Of a DNA stretch of 64,000 nt, positions 53,056 through 63,890 are shown in pieces. Under the pieces are notes generated by a model, which was given only the letters and a program-made list of their open reading frames with translations, did not search any database and had not been told where the DNA came from. The translations under genes and the position numbers were made by a program. Where the stretch lies: positions 512,915 through 576,914 of the forward strand of contig NZ_NJAI01000001.1 in the NCBI RefSeq assembly GCF_002632725.1, written 5' to 3'. The stretch comes from Xenorhabdus hominickii (lineage in GTDB: Bacteria; Pseudomonadota; Gammaproteobacteria; Enterobacterales; Enterobacteriaceae). Numbering within the stretch: position 1 is the stretch's first letter; each line of letters opens with the position of its first letter.

Positions 53056-54280
53056 ACTTCAATCTGAGGGAATAAACCCAAAAACTTCACCAAGAATGAC
53101 ATCATCAGCCCAAAAACCTCACGATATCCCTATCTCCATTTACCTGCTTGGACTGACTATATTCACACTCACCACCTCTGAATTTATGGTGGTAGGTATG
53201 ATGCCATCCTTAACCGATGTATTTGGTGTCACTGTCGCGGATATTGGCTATCTGATATCACTCTATGCCGTTGGTATGGTTGTCGGTGGGCCAATACTGA
53301 CGGCACTATTTGTCGTGCTACAAATCCCAAATAAACAGGCGTTACTTTGGTTACTCGCACTCTACAGTGTCGGGGGGATCATCGCCGCAACGTCCGGAAG
53401 TTATCAGGTGATGGCTATTGCCCGTGTTATCACTGGCGTTGCCGGTTCAGCTTGTATCGGTATCTCTTTAGCTGTTTGCGGTGAGGTAGTAAAAGCTGAT
53501 ATGCGGGGCAGAGCATCATCAATTGTGCTCAGTGGCATGATGTTAGCCACCGTTTTAGGTGTACCCGCAGCAACCGTAATCGACCAGAATCTTGGCTGGC
53601 GTTTGAGCTTTTGGCTGGTCGTTGTATTCACCATAACCTGTTCCTTAATCGTATGGGTACTCGTACCCGCTTCGCGCAACAAGTCAGATGTCCATATTGG
53701 AGATCAGCTTGCATCATTTCGCAACGGCAGGTTATGGGCTGCTTATGGCACAAGTGCCCTAATCATCGGGGCCTCTTACGCCGCTTTCAGCTACATCTCT
53801 GCAATTTTGACTGAAATCACAGGGTTCATGCCTGCTATCGTGCCTATCATATTAGCGCTTTATGGTGCAGCGAATGTCATTGGTAATACGATGACTGGAC
53901 GTTTTGCCGATCGGTATACCTTGTCAGTACTCACCATCGGGTTAAGTATACTGGCTGTATCACTGCTGGTATTCGCGATCTACCCAGAGAACCGTTATAT
54001 CAGTGTGATCGCATTTTTAGTGATCGGCCTTGTGGGAGTTCCGATGAGCCCAGCTATGATCACACGTGTTATGCGGGTGGCAAATGCAGGGCCACTGGTC
54101 AATAGTGTCCATGTATCGGTTATTAATAGCGGTCTGGCATTCATCGCATGGGCCGGAGGAATAAGCATTGGTGCTGGTTATGGCCTGATATCACCACTGT
54201 GGATAGGATTAATTCTGGCTATCTTCGCCCTGCTTTCACTCACCCCACCTAGCGTCCGGACGGCAATGAAATTGTCTTAA
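53048..54280 (+). CDS. MFS exporter, DHA1 (12-TM, AraJ/CmlA-like)
   Basis: This is a 410-residue inner-membrane protein with about 12 hydrophobic segments. The DHA1 signature TTSEFMVVGMMPSLTDVFGVT is near the N-terminus, and ARVITGVAGSACIGIS lies in TM4. It overlaps the preceding exporter gene by 8 bp; two consecutive MFS exporters in one operon is unusual. A second in-frame ATG (codon 17) is possible, since the first 25 residues are polar and poorly conserved. It ends 90 bp before tRNA copy 3. Confidence 0.86.
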   Translation: MNKLQSEGINPKTSPRMTSSAQKPHDIPISIYLLGLTIFTLTTSEFMVVGMMPSLTDVFGVTVADIGYLISLYAVGMVVGGPILTALFVVLQIPNKQALLWLLALYSVGGIIAATSGSYQVMAIARVITGVAGSACIGISLAVCGEVVKADMRGRASSIVLSGMMLATVLGVPAATVIDQNLGWRLSFWLVVVFTITCSLIVWVLVPASRNKSDVHIGDQLASFRNGRLWAAYGTSALIIGASYAAFSYISAILTEITGFMPAIVPIILALYGAANVIGNTMTGRFADRYTLSVLTIGLSILAVSLLVFAIYPENRYISVIAFLVIGLVGVPMSPAMITRVMRVANAGPLVNSVHVSVINSGLAFIAWAGGISIGAGYGLISPLWIGLILAIFALLSLTPPSVRTAMKLS

Positions 54281-54370
54281 ACTGAAAACATTTTAAACAA
54301 GTAAGGCAACTTTTTTCAACAATGCTTGGGGATAATAAGGAATTTGTTTGGAATTCTAGGCAATAAGATT

Positions 54371-54446
<76 letters not shown>

Positions 54447-54498
54447 TTAGATTTTGGTGTGCTGTACTTCTGAAATTCTTCATCGGTACGGGGAGCGC

Positions 54499-54526
54499 AT
54501 TATACGAGGAATTATTCTTCTGGCAA
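54499..54526 (-). promoter_or_regulatory. Stringent-type promoter of tRNA-Gly copy 3
   Basis: On the minus strand, -35 TTGCCA (54521-54526), a 16-bp spacer, consensus -10 TATAAT (54499-54504) and discriminator GCGCTCCCC. It is the best match to consensus among the three tRNA promoters. Confidence 0.8.
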
Positions 54527-54645
54527 GTCCCCAAACGTAAAAAATCGCATTTTTTCTCTGGTTGATGATTAAATCGGCAAGTTATTCATTTAATCGTCAA
54601 CTCAGAGATTCATTTACGTACAAATTTTGTACCAAGCACTATTTT

Positions 54646-55191
54646 TTATTTCTGAATAAAATGCTCGCGGTAGTAAACCAATTCAGCTATCGATTCCCGA
54701 ATATCATCCAGTGCCTTATGAGTATTTTTCTTGCTGAACCCAGCCAACATTTCAGGCTTCCAACGACGAGCCAGCTCTTTAAGCGTGCTGACATCCAAAT
54801 AGCGATAGTGAAAATATTTCTCCAACTCCGGCATATAACGGAACAAAAAACGGCGATCCTGCCCCACACTATTGCCGCAAATTGGCGACTTTCCGGCCGG
54901 AACCCACTGTTCCAGAAAGGCTATCATCGCTTTTTCTGCCTGAGCATCATCAAGCTGACTCTGTTTCACTCTCTCAACCAACCCACTGGCAGTATGCGTC
55001 CGTACATTCCAATCATCCATCAAGGCCAACTGCGCATCAGATTGATGTACCGCAATCACAGGCCCTTCCGCGAGGATATTCAACTCAGAGTCGGTGACAA
55101 TGATTGCAATTTCGATTATGCGATCCCGCTCTGGATCTAAACCGGTCATCTCTAAATCTATCCAGATAAGATTGTTCTCACTTTTTGACAT
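54646..55191 (-). CDS. orn: Oligoribonuclease
   Basis: Orn degrades 2-5-nt RNAs, including pGpG, and is essential in E. coli. It has 181 residues, as in E. coli. The DEDDh exonuclease residues are in [11 protein letters not shown], the [13 protein letters not shown] region, [12 protein letters not shown] and [10 protein letters not shown]. It diverges from rsgA. A 13-bp near-perfect hairpin at 54562-54600 lies downstream, without a U-tract. Confidence 0.97.
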   Translation of the reverse strand: MSKSENNLIWIDLEMTGLDPERDRIIEIAIIVTDSELNILAEGPVIAVHQSDAQLALMDDWNVRTHTASGLVERVKQSQLDDAQAEKAMIAFLEQWVPAGKSPICGNSVGQDRRFLFRYMPELEKYFHYRYLDVSTLKELARRWKPEMLAGFSKKNTHKALDDIRESIAELVYYREHFIQK

Positions 55192-55303
55192 GATATATCC
55201 TAGTTTCCTTTAAAACAGGTAGTCTGTATCTGTGATGTATCATAACGTTTTTGATCATCCACAGCGATAATCAGCAATATAGATGAAATAATAGTGAGGT
55301 TCG

Positions 55304-56362
55304 GTGGCTAAAAGTAAACTCTCCAAAGGGCAGCAACGCCGTGTGCAAGCCAATCACCAGCGCAGGCTGAACAAAAAAACTGACGCCAATAAACCAGAAA
55401 TGGATGATAGTCAGTTTGGTGAGCCACAGGAAGGGCTGGTGATCAGCCGCTTCGGGCAACATGCCGATATTGAAGCCGCTGATTCATCCATACAGCGTTG
55501 CAATATCCGCAGGACGATCCGCTCTTTGGTCACGGGTGATCGTGTCGTATGGCGTCCCGCGCTGCAACTCCAATCAGATGTCAAGGTTAATGGGATCGTC
55601 GAGGCGGTTCATGAACGTACCTCTGTGCTCACCCGTCCCGATTACTATGACGGCCTCAAGCCCATAGCATCAAATATCAACCAAATCGTGGTTGTTTCGG
55701 CTATCTTGCCTGAACTCTCACTGAATATTATCGACCGCTATTTAGTCGCTTGTGAAACACTCGATATCGAGCCTTTGATCATACTCAATAAAATTGACCT
55801 GCTGGATGCCGAAAGCCGTGAATGGGTCAACGGTATCATGGATATCTACCGTCATATCGGCTATCGCGTACTGGAAGTTTCCAGCCACACCGGTGAAGGC
55901 ATGGCAGAACTCACCTCCCAGCTGGCCGACAAAATCAGTATTTTTGCAGGGCAATCTGGTGTCGGGAAATCAAGCCTGCTCAATACCCTGTTGCCTGACG
56001 ATGAAGATATTCTGGTCAATGACGTTTCAGATAATTCCGGCCTCGGCCAGCATACCACCACTACCTCACGCCTTTACCATTTTCCACAGGGAGGTGACGT
56101 GATCGACTCTCCGGGCGTCCGAGAATTCGGATTGTGGCATTTAACACCCGAACAGGTGACACAAGGCTTTATTGAATTCCGCGAATATCTTGGAAAATGC
56201 AAATTTCGTGATTGCAAACATCAAGATGATCCCGGATGTGCATTAAAGGAAGCACTGGAACAAGGTACCATTGCAGAAGAACGTTTCGAAAATTATTACC
56301 GGATTCTGGAAAGCATGGCGCAAGTTAAACCACGCCGAAATTTCACAGACGTTCAAAAATAA
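55304..56362 (+). CDS. rsgA: Small-ribosomal-subunit biogenesis GTPase RsgA
   Basis: RsgA is a circularly permuted GTPase acting late in 30S maturation. The 352-residue protein starts with GTG preceded by GAGG. A basic tail ([18 protein letters not shown]) and OB fold precede the G domain in permuted order: G4 LNKIDLLD, G1 [12 protein letters not shown] and G3 [12 protein letters not shown]-terminal zinc domain follows, with ligands in [14 protein letters not shown]. It is upstream of psd by 94 bp, as in E. coli. Confidence 0.97.
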   Translation: MAKSKLSKGQQRRVQANHQRRLNKKTDANKPEMDDSQFGEPQEGLVISRFGQHADIEAADSSIQRCNIRRTIRSLVTGDRVVWRPALQLQSDVKVNGIVEAVHERTSVLTRPDYYDGLKPIASNINQIVVVSAILPELSLNIIDRYLVACETLDIEPLIILNKIDLLDAESREWVNGIMDIYRHIGYRVLEVSSHTGEGMAELTSQLADKISIFAGQSGVGKSSLLNTLLPDDEDILVNDVSDNSGLGQHTTTTSRLYHFPQGGDVIDSPGVREFGLWHLTPEQVTQGFIEFREYLGKCKFRDCKHQDDPGCALKEALEQGTIAEERFENYYRILESMAQVKPRRNFTDVQK

Positions 56363-56456
56363 AACAATAACTAACGATACACTGACATTAAAAACAATGG
56401 CGGGTACAATAGTAGGCTTTTGTCCAATTTGCCAAGAATAAATCCAAGAGGTTGAC

Positions 56457-57377
56457 GTGCTGGATAATCTTAAAATCAGATTACAATATTTACTGCCAAA
56501 ACAATGTATGACTCACTTGGCAGGCTGGTTCGCTAATAAAAAGGCTGGCTGGCTGACACAGTTTGCAATCAAGGCTTTCTCCAAAGCCTATAAAGTGGAC
56601 ATGAATGAAGCAAAAGATCCTTCATTCACCGCTTACTCAACATTCAATGAGTTTTTTGTTCGTCCGTTGAAAGAGGGCATTCGGCCTATCGTCAATGACG
56701 CCCATCAGTTAGCTCTGCCAGCAGACGGAACCGTTAGCCAACTTGGGGCGATCCGTGAAGATCAAATTATTCAGGCCAAAGGCCACTACTACACTGTAGA
56801 AGCTCTGCTAGCAGGACAGTATCAACTGGCCGAACAATTCCGCAACGGCCAATTTATCACGACTTACTTGTCACCAAAGGATTACCACCGTGTCCATATG
56901 CCATGCGACGGTGTGCTGAAAGAGATGATCTATGTTCCCGGTGATCTGTTTTCAGTCAACCCATTGACAGCGGCTAATGTTCCAAATTTGTTTGCCCGTA
57001 ATGAACGAATTATCTGTATATTCGAAACAGCATTCGGGCCAATGGCACAGATCCTGGTTGGTGCGACAATTGTCGGCAGCATGGAAACCGTCTGGAGTGG
57101 CTGTGTCACACCGCCACGCGAAGGCATTATCAAACGTTGGGCCTATCCTGAAGAAGGTCAGGAAAGCGCGGTTTCCCTTAAGAAAGGGGAAGAAATGGGA
57201 CGATTCAAGCTCGGTTCAACCGTTATCAACCTGTTTGCCTCTAATCAGATTCAATTTGCCAATAACTTATACAGTGGTTCACAAACCCGTCTGGGTGGAT
57301 TGATGGCTCAGGCTATCACAGCAGAAGAGCAAGCAATGAACACCGATGAATCAGTGAATAACGATATCATCAGCTAA
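56457..57377 (+). CDS. psd: Phosphatidylserine decarboxylase proenzyme
   Basis: Psd makes phosphatidylethanolamine at the inner membrane. The 306-residue proenzyme starts with GTG ([16 protein letters not shown]) after AAGAGG. The self-cleavage site LGST is intact: Gly253-Ser254, with Ser254 becoming the pyruvoyl group (same number as E. coli). It is followed 27 bp later by mscM, the conserved psd-mscM arrangement. Confidence 0.97.
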   Translation: MLDNLKIRLQYLLPKQCMTHLAGWFANKKAGWLTQFAIKAFSKAYKVDMNEAKDPSFTAYSTFNEFFVRPLKEGIRPIVNDAHQLALPADGTVSQLGAIREDQIIQAKGHYYTVEALLAGQYQLAEQFRNGQFITTYLSPKDYHRVHMPCDGVLKEMIYVPGDLFSVNPLTAANVPNLFARNERIICIFETAFGPMAQILVGATIVGSMETVWSGCVTPPREGIIKRWAYPEEGQESAVSLKKGEEMGRFKLGSTVINLFASNQIQFANNLYSGSQTRLGGLMAQAITAEEQAMNTDESVNNDIIS

Positions 57378-57404
57378 TTTAGAGACTAGGAGGAGCCCCT
57401 TATT

Positions 57405-60400
57405 GTGCGCCTGATTATCAGTTTACTTCTCAGCCTGTGTATTACGAATTCGGCTTTTGCCGCTATCACACAATTGGATGAAATCCAGTTGAAACAAGTT
57501 GGAGGTAATAAAAATCCACAAGATGCTGAAATCGCGCAAACACTTCAAGGGGCAATCAATTGGGTTAACGATACAAAATCCGCCGAGGAGCGCACCCAAA
57601 AGTACCAACAGACCATTGATGACTTTCCTGCCATCATCAAAGAATTGCGCCAAAAAATTCTCAATGAAAGCAATACAGTTGCCCCTATTCCTGTAAATCA
57701 GCCTATCAGCAATTTAGAGCAACAGATTATCCAAATCAGTAGCCAATTGCTGGAACAAGGACGCCAATTACAGCAAGAACAGGATAAAATCCGGGAAATC
57801 AGTGACTCAATTAACCAATTGCCTCAACAGCAAGTTGAGGCAAAGCGTCAGTTAACTGAAGCAACGTCCCGCTTTCAATCGTTGGGGTCGCCTTCCACGC
57901 CACTGGCTGAAGCACAATTGACTCTTGCCCAAGCAGAGATCAATGCCCGTAAAGCGGTAACTGGTGAGCTGGAAATGGCACAACTTTCTGCCAATAATCG
58001 GCAGGAAATTGCACGTATACGCACCGATTTATTTAAAAAACGCTACCAAAAGCTGGATCTCAAACTCCAGCAATTACGCAATCAGTTAAATAACCAACGC
58101 CAGCAGAAAGCAGAATCTGCACTTGAACATACCGAAATGCTGGCGGAACAGAGTGGCGGGAAACTTTCACCATTTTTGCAGGATGAACTCCAGCAGAACC
58201 GCCAACTGTCACAAATGCTCAGTCAGCAAACCCTGAGCATGGAGGCTATTGGCTCACAACAACACAAAGCTGCCAGCGACATTCTGCAAGTTCGCCAAAC
58301 CCTGAATACAATCCGTGAGCAGGCGCAATGGCTGAACGATTCGACCGCGCTCGGCGAAGCATTAAGAGCTCAAGTCACCCGTATTCCTGATATGCCAAAG
58401 TCCCAGCAGCTTGACAGAAATATTGTTGAACTGCGGGTTGAAAGATTGAAATATGAGGAGATGTTGGAACGTTCACAGCGGGATATCGAACAAACCTCAC
58501 CTGCGAATCATTCCCTGACGCCGGCACAAAAACAGGTCTATGAGTCACTTATCCGCACCCGAAAAGAGCTATTAAGTTCTCTGATCTCAGGCTATGACAA
58601 CGAAATACTGGAACTGACAAAGCTCAAAGTAGCCACCAGCCAGTTAAACGATGCCCTGAAAGAAGTGCAAGATGCAACCCACCGCTATCTGTTTTGGGTC
58701 GCGGATGTCAATCCCATTTCGCTGAAATATCCACTGCTGGTCGTACAAGATCTGACGCGGCTGCTGTCTCTGGATACATTCTCGCAGCTAGGCGTTGCAA
58801 TCCATGTCATGCTGACGACGCAAGATACCTTGCTCTATTTGCTGGGAACGTTATTACTGGTAATTTTCAGTATTAGTTCACACCGCCAATACAATGCCTT
58901 TCTTGAACGCTCCAGCAATCGCATCGGTAAAGTGACACAAGACCATTTCTCCCTTACCCTGCGCACAGTTTTTTGGTCTATCGTCGCCGCGTTACCTCTG
59001 CCGATGCTCTGGTCTGCCATTGGCTATGGGCTGCAAAATGCGTGGCAATATCCGATGGCTAATGCAATCGGCAATGGCGTACGTGAAACAACGCCAGTCC
59101 TGTGGGTCTTTATGCTCAGTGCCGCATTTGCCCGCCCTAATGGCTTATTTATCGCACACTTTCGTTGGCCGGAAGAACGCATAAAACGAGCAATGCGTTT
59201 CTATCGCCTTTCCATTTTCCTGATCGTGCCTCTGATGATGGCATTGATTACCTTTAATCATTACAGCGACCGAGAATTTACCTCTACCCTCGGCAGACTG
59301 TGTTTTGTCATGCTCTGTATTTCACTGAGTTTGGTGACCAGCAGCTTAAAACGCGCGGGTATCCCGCTTTATATGGACAAACATGGGTCTGGCGAAAATC
59401 TCGTTAGCTCAGTCTTATGGTGGATACTGCTTTCTGCCCCGATTTTAGCAGCACTTGCTTCGATCCTTGGTTATCTGCAAACCTCACAGGCACTGCTGGG
59501 CCGTTTGGAAACGTCTGTTGCCATCTGGTTCTTCTTACTGGTCATTTACCATATTATTCGTCGATGGATGCTGATCCAGCGCCGCAAAATTGCTTTTGAA
59601 CGGGCGAAACAACGCCGTGCAGAGATACTGGCCCAACGCGCCAAAAGTGAAGAAGATTCATCCAATACCAATAGCAGCGTAGAAGGTTCAATCGAAGTTG
59701 AAGAACCAGTGATCGATTTGGATGCAATTAGCGCTCAATCATTGGGATTGGTGCGTTCTATCCTGACGATGATTGCACTGGTTTCCCTCATCCTGTTGTG
59801 GTCTGAATTACATTCTGCCTTCTCTTTCCTTGAGAACATCAGGCTCTGGGACGTTAGCACAACCATCAACGGTGTCGATACCATCCAACCAATTACGTTA
59901 GGTTCGATATTAATTGCGATACTTGTCATCGTCATTACGACACAACTTGTTCGTAACCTACCGGCATTGCTGGAACTGGCTTTATTACAACATTTGGATC
60001 TGGCGCCGGGTACGGGTTATGCCATTACAACGCTGACCAAATACAGTATTACCCTGATCGGTGGCCTGGTTGGTTTCTCTCTGGTGGGTGTTGAATGGTC
60101 GAAGCTGCAATGGCTCATTGCTGCAATGGGTGTTGGTCTGGGTTTTGGCTTACAGGAAATTTTCACCAATATTATTTCCGGCCTGATCATCTTGTTTGAA
60201 AAACCGATCCGAATTGGGGATACCGTGACTATCCGTAATCTGACGGGCAGTATCACGAAGATCAATACACGAGCAACGACCCTGTCTGACTGGGACAGAA
60301 AAGAAATTATCGTTCCCAACAAGGCATTTATTACAGAGCAATTTATCAACTGGTCATTGTCAGACACAGTCACCCGTATTGTTCTGACTATCCCTGTCCC

Positions 60401-60737
60401 CGCCGATACTGAATCGGCCTATGCTACAGATATCTTGATGACCGCAGCCAAAAGCTCACCATTAATTCTCGATAATCCAATGCCAGAAGTGTATTTAGTG
60501 GATTTACAGCAAGGCATTCAGATTTACGAACTACGTGCCTATGCCGCAGAAATGGGGCACCGTATGCCTGCCCGCCATGAAGTGCATCAACACATTTTGC
60601 AGGAATTCCACAAACACGGTATTACCTTGCCATTCCCGCCTTTTCAGGCTCGTGTTGATATTTTTGGGCAGCAGATCCGCAGTTCTACAGCCAATATTTC
60701 GGGCCGCAATCCCCCACGTAAAGCAGGAGAGCTGTAA
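57405..60737 (+). CDS. mscM: Mechanosensitive channel MscM (YjeP)
   Basis: MscM is a large MscS-superfamily channel of the inner membrane that opens under osmotic downshock. At 1110 residues it matches E. coli YjeP (1107). A signal peptide (MRLIISLLLSLCITNSAFA) precedes a periplasmic coiled coil rich in Gln (about 20-450) and several transmembrane helices (about 470-860). The MscS pore and beta domain (about 880-1080) reads GLGFGLQEIFTNIISG and FEKPIRIGDTVTI. It starts with GTG, with AGGAGG about 12 nt upstream. Confidence 0.95.
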   Translation: MRLIISLLLSLCITNSAFAAITQLDEIQLKQVGGNKNPQDAEIAQTLQGAINWVNDTKSAEERTQKYQQTIDDFPAIIKELRQKILNESNTVAPIPVNQPISNLEQQIIQISSQLLEQGRQLQQEQDKIREISDSINQLPQQQVEAKRQLTEATSRFQSLGSPSTPLAEAQLTLAQAEINARKAVTGELEMAQLSANNRQEIARIRTDLFKKRYQKLDLKLQQLRNQLNNQRQQKAESALEHTEMLAEQSGGKLSPFLQDELQQNRQLSQMLSQQTLSMEAIGSQQHKAASDILQVRQTLNTIREQAQWLNDSTALGEALRAQVTRIPDMPKSQQLDRNIVELRVERLKYEEMLERSQRDIEQTSPANHSLTPAQKQVYESLIRTRKELLSSLISGYDNEILELTKLKVATSQLNDALKEVQDATHRYLFWVADVNPISLKYPLLVVQDLTRLLSLDTFSQLGVAIHVMLTTQDTLLYLLGTLLLVIFSISSHRQYNAFLERSSNRIGKVTQDHFSLTLRTVFWSIVAALPLPMLWSAIGYGLQNAWQYPMANAIGNGVRETTPVLWVFMLSAAFARPNGLFIAHFRWPEERIKRAMRFYRLSIFLIVPLMMALITFNHYSDREFTSTLGRLCFVMLCISLSLVTSSLKRAGIPLYMDKHGSGENLVSSVLWWILLSAPILAALASILGYLQTSQALLGRLETSVAIWFFLLVIYHIIRRWMLIQRRKIAFERAKQRRAEILAQRAKSEEDSSNTNSSVEGSIEVEEPVIDLDAISAQSLGLVRSILTMIALVSLILLWSELHSAFSFLENIRLWDVSTTINGVDTIQPITLGSILIAILVIVITTQLVRNLPALLELALLQHLDLAPGTGYAITTLTKYSITLIGGLVGFSLVGVEWSKLQWLIAAMGVGLGFGLQEIFTNIISGLIILFEKPIRIGDTVTIRNLTGSITKINTRATTLSDWDRKEIIVPNKAFITEQFINWSLSDTVTRIVLTIPVPADTESAYATDILMTAAKSSPLILDNPMPEVYLVDLQQGIQIYELRAYAAEMGHRMPARHEVHQHILQEFHKHGITLPFPPFQARVDIFGQQIRSSTANISGRNPPRKAGEL

Positions 60738-60749
60738 TCTGATGTCAAC

Positions 60750-61955
60750 ATGACCAGACACATACCTTTTCAAATTAGCGGATTACTGGCATTAAATGGT
60801 GTTTCCATCCTGGGAAACACCATCACTGAAATTGCCATTCCGTGGCTGATTCTGGAAATATCAGGCAGCCCGCTGCTGGTTGCCACTGTGATGTCTGCAA
60901 AAATCTTACCCTTGATATTTTCTATTTTCTTTAGCGCACAATTGGTAGATAAATACGGTGCCTTTCGTATCTCACTCTTATCTGATTTCGTAAATTTCCT
61001 GAGTATCCTGCTGATCCCTGTGTTTTATACGATGGATAGCCTGAATTTTTACCTGCTGGCTATTTTGTTGATATTCTCCACCGTTCTGGATTCTCCGGGG
61101 CGATTGGCAAAAGATGTGATGCTGTCGAAGGAGATCAAACACAATAAAAGTCAACATGAGTTGATTAATGGGATCAACAGCACCATTGAGAATATTTGTG
61201 ACCTGACCGGCCCTGCACTTGGATCATTAATTATTGCGATGCTGGGCACGATCAACTCCCTGTATTTCGATGCAATCAGTTTTTTAGTCGCCGCTCTAGG
61301 GCTGATCATTCTGAAAAAGCATTTTGTCGCCAATATCAATGAAGTGACAGAAACACCGTCTCTGCCACACCATTATTTCCTTGAAGCATTCCGATACATT
61401 AAGTCCGAAAAAGAACTTTACGCCGTACTTATCATCAGTTCAGTCGTGAACTTTGTTATTAGTCCGTTCCTGATCGTTTATTTACCTTATATCAATAAAC
61501 AAGAATTTAATTCCGTTTTAAGCCTTGGCATCTCAATGACCTGCTTCGGTGTGGGAACAGCGGTATCTTCATTTCTGTATGGTGTATATGGCAAATATTT
61601 TTCCAGCAACCGCATCATTCTTTCCGGCTACAGCTTGCTGGTACTCGCCCTGATATCCCTGAGCCTGTTCAGCGGACAATATGCCTTGTGCACCCAACTT
61701 TTTGCCATTGGCGTTGGCATTGGCTTTTCTGCTCCCGTAGAAGTCACGCTGATCCAACATCAAGTACCAGAAAACCTGTTTGGCCGAATCATGACACTGT
61801 TTACCTCCACCCGCTTTCTTGCCATCCCGGTTGGATATATCTGTTTTGGCGCGGTGTTGGAATCCAGACTTGCTGAGCAAACACCATTAATAATGGCAGC
61901 CATAGTATTAGGAGGCTTAGCGGTTTATGGGTATATGCGAGGGAAACGTCAGTGA
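60750..61955 (+). CDS. MFS transporter (EntS/MFS_3-like)
   Basis: This 401-residue inner-membrane protein has about 12 hydrophobic segments. The N-terminus (ISGLLALNGVSILGNTITEIAIPWL) and the LVDKYGAFRI loop resemble MFS_3 exporters such as EntS. The substrate is unknown. It begins 12 bp after mscM with a poor ribosome-binding site, and its stop overlaps the GTG of the MocR-type regulator (GTGA), so the two are coupled. Confidence 0.82.
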   Translation: MTRHIPFQISGLLALNGVSILGNTITEIAIPWLILEISGSPLLVATVMSAKILPLIFSIFFSAQLVDKYGAFRISLLSDFVNFLSILLIPVFYTMDSLNFYLLAILLIFSTVLDSPGRLAKDVMLSKEIKHNKSQHELINGINSTIENICDLTGPALGSLIIAMLGTINSLYFDAISFLVAALGLIILKKHFVANINEVTETPSLPHHYFLEAFRYIKSEKELYAVLIISSVVNFVISPFLIVYLPYINKQEFNSVLSLGISMTCFGVGTAVSSFLYGVYGKYFSSNRIILSGYSLLVLALISLSLFSGQYALCTQLFAIGVGIGFSAPVEVTLIQHQVPENLFGRIMTLFTSTRFLAIPVGYICFGAVLESRLAEQTPLIMAAIVLGGLAVYGYMRGKRQ

Positions 61956-63419
61956 AGACAACTATTTTTCAGGCTGATGAGCCATTACAGCACAATACTT
62001 CTTTGCCCCTATATCGCCAGATATACCAACGTTTTATTCAGGCCATCACCCAAGGAATACTACAACCGGATCAACGTGTGCCGTCTATCCGTGCGTTATC
62101 CAGTGAACTTCGCGTGTCACGCAGTACCGTAGAATCTGCTTACACCCGGTTGATTGAAGAGGGCTATCTGGAAGCCAAAGGACAAGCAGGAACCGTCGTT
62201 TCATCACAGCTTACGGGCATACCCTTAAAATCACCTGCAATACTGCTTCCACCTGAGCCAGAGGTGGATCATTTATCACTGTTCGATTCTGCTGCATTAA
62301 CGCAGCCACTGACTTATCAATTGGGGTTGCCTGCGTTAGATCTTTTTCCCCGAAAATTATGGAACACTCTGACCACTAAGCATATCCGTTTGCAAAGCCG
62401 GCATCTGTTTTATCCCCAATCTACGGGCTATCCGCCCTTGCAAGAAGCCATTGCATCTTATCTGCAATTATCGCGGGGCGTAATCTGTGTCCCAAAACAA
62501 ATTTTCATCACCGCAGGCTATCGTGACGCACTCAATCTGATTGGCCGGGCTCTCCTCAAACCAAAGGATCAAATTTGGCTCGAAGATCCCTGCTTTCCTC
62601 CCGGTTACCATTTACTGACGCAAATGGGAGCTGAAATTGTTCCCATTCCTGTTGATCAGCATGGTATCTGTGTCTCACTCGCTCAGGAACGAGCCCCCAA
62701 TGCGCGGCTTGCCTTGGGTGACGCCCACACATCAAAGTCCATTGGGCGTCTCTTTGTCAATGGTGCGCAGACAAGCACTTTTGGCATGGGCAGAGCAAAA
62801 CCATGCCTTTGTGATCGAAGATGATTATGACAGCGAATTCCAATACGAAGGCCGTCCCCAGCCTTCACTAGCCAGTTTGAGGTCTGACAATATCTTGTAT
62901 CTCGGTACATTCAGCAAAGTTTTAACACCTGCACTCAGGCTCGCTTATCTGGTGGTTCCTCCCCAATTGTTACCGCTGTTCAATGCGACATGCCACACGT
63001 GGCATGATGGTTGCCCTTTATTGCAGCAAGCCATTGTTGCTGATTTTATACAAGAAGGGCATTTCACCCGCCATTTACACAAAATGCGCACCGCTTATGC
63101 ACAACGACGCCAGATAGTGATTGAGAGCTTAAAACAGGTTTTTGATACCCGTTTACAGTTCGATATTTCGGCTGGCGGGCTGAATTTACTAGCTCGCCTT
63201 GAACATCATGAAGATGATGTGGCTCTGGCTCAACACGCCAGAGAACACCAATTTGGCATTGCCGCGTTGTCTGCCCGTAGTTTGAGGTCAGACAGTTTAA
63301 GGTCAGATAGCTTGGGTGCAGATTGCGGCAAAGGATTACTATTTGGATTTGCCAATGAAACCACACAGGAAGAAGCATTGAAACATGCGCAAAAACTGAA
63401 AAAATATCTGCACATATAA
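61952..63419 (+). pseudogene. MocR/PdxR-type GntR-aminotransferase regulator, frameshifted
   Basis: A GntR winged helix (about residues 18-85, SIRALSSELRVSRSTVESAYTRL) is fused to an aminotransferase-like domain. The frame is broken near 62716: the run GGG at 62716-62718 has one base too many, since removing one G rejoins NARLAL to VTPTHQSPLG. The second frame continues with VIEDDYDSEFQYEG and the PLP-lysine motif GTFSKVLTPALRLAY to the stop at 63417-63419. Intact, it would be about 489 residues. It is a real mutation or a sequencing error. Confidence 0.85.
63279..63323 (+). repeat. Three tandem 15-bp repeats in the regulator tail
   Basis: AGTTTGAGGTCAGAC, AGTTTAAGGTCAGAT and AGCTTGGGTGCAGAT encode SLRSD-SLRSD-SLGAD inside the aminotransferase-like domain. 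The unit keeps the reading frame, so copy number could vary without disrupting the protein. Confidence 0.8.
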
Positions 63420-63442
63420 GCACATAGATACTAAGACGAAAG

Positions 63443-63838
63443 TTATTGGCGCATACCAATCGCCAGACGGTTCATTCCATTCATCAATGCAATCGCAAAA
63501 GTCAGATCCACAATTTCTTTATCCGTAAAATAGTCTTTCAAGGGTAAATAGGCGTCATCATCAGCATGTGTTTTCGCGACATACGTCAATGATTCAGCCC
63601 ATTCCAACGCGGCCTTTTCACGTAAGGTAAACTGTCCGCTGACATGCCATCCCGCCAATTCAGCCAGACGGAGTTCAGTTTCCTGATGGTTTCTCAGAAA
63701 CTGAGTGTGTTTGTTCAAACAGAAAGCACAGCCATTTATCTGAGAAACACGCAGATAAATCAGTTCAATCAACGGCAAACCCAACGGGCTTTTTTCCAAT
63801 CCTTGTCTTACCGCACGAAATCCCTGCAATAGGGTCAT
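63443..63838 (-). CDS. AhpD-like carboxymuconolactone decarboxylase-family protein
   Basis: This 131-residue all-helical protein has the AhpD-type CxxC in GCAFCLNKHTQFLR, with the following His typical of peroxidase-associated members. LREKAALEWAESLT and the C-terminal FAIALMNGMNRLAIG belong to the same fold. It likely has thiol-redox or peroxidase activity; the partner is unknown. It is convergent with the MocR-type regulator, 23 bp apart, and no terminator is visible between them. Confidence 0.85.
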   Translation of the reverse strand: MTLLQGFRAVRQGLEKSPLGLPLIELIYLRVSQINGCAFCLNKHTQFLRNHQETELRLAELAGWHVSGQFTLREKAALEWAESLTYVAKTHADDDAYLPLKDYFTDKEIVDLTFAIALMNGMNRLAIGMRQ

Positions 63839-63890
63839 GTATTAAATAGTTAGTTGTTGTGATATGCTTCCCGCCTTTTAAGGGTAAAGC

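Noticed and set aside
54562..54600. Near-perfect 13-bp hairpin downstream of orn as a terminator
   Set aside because: It has one mismatch, AT-rich arms and no U-tract in the orn direction. It is noted only within the orn entry.
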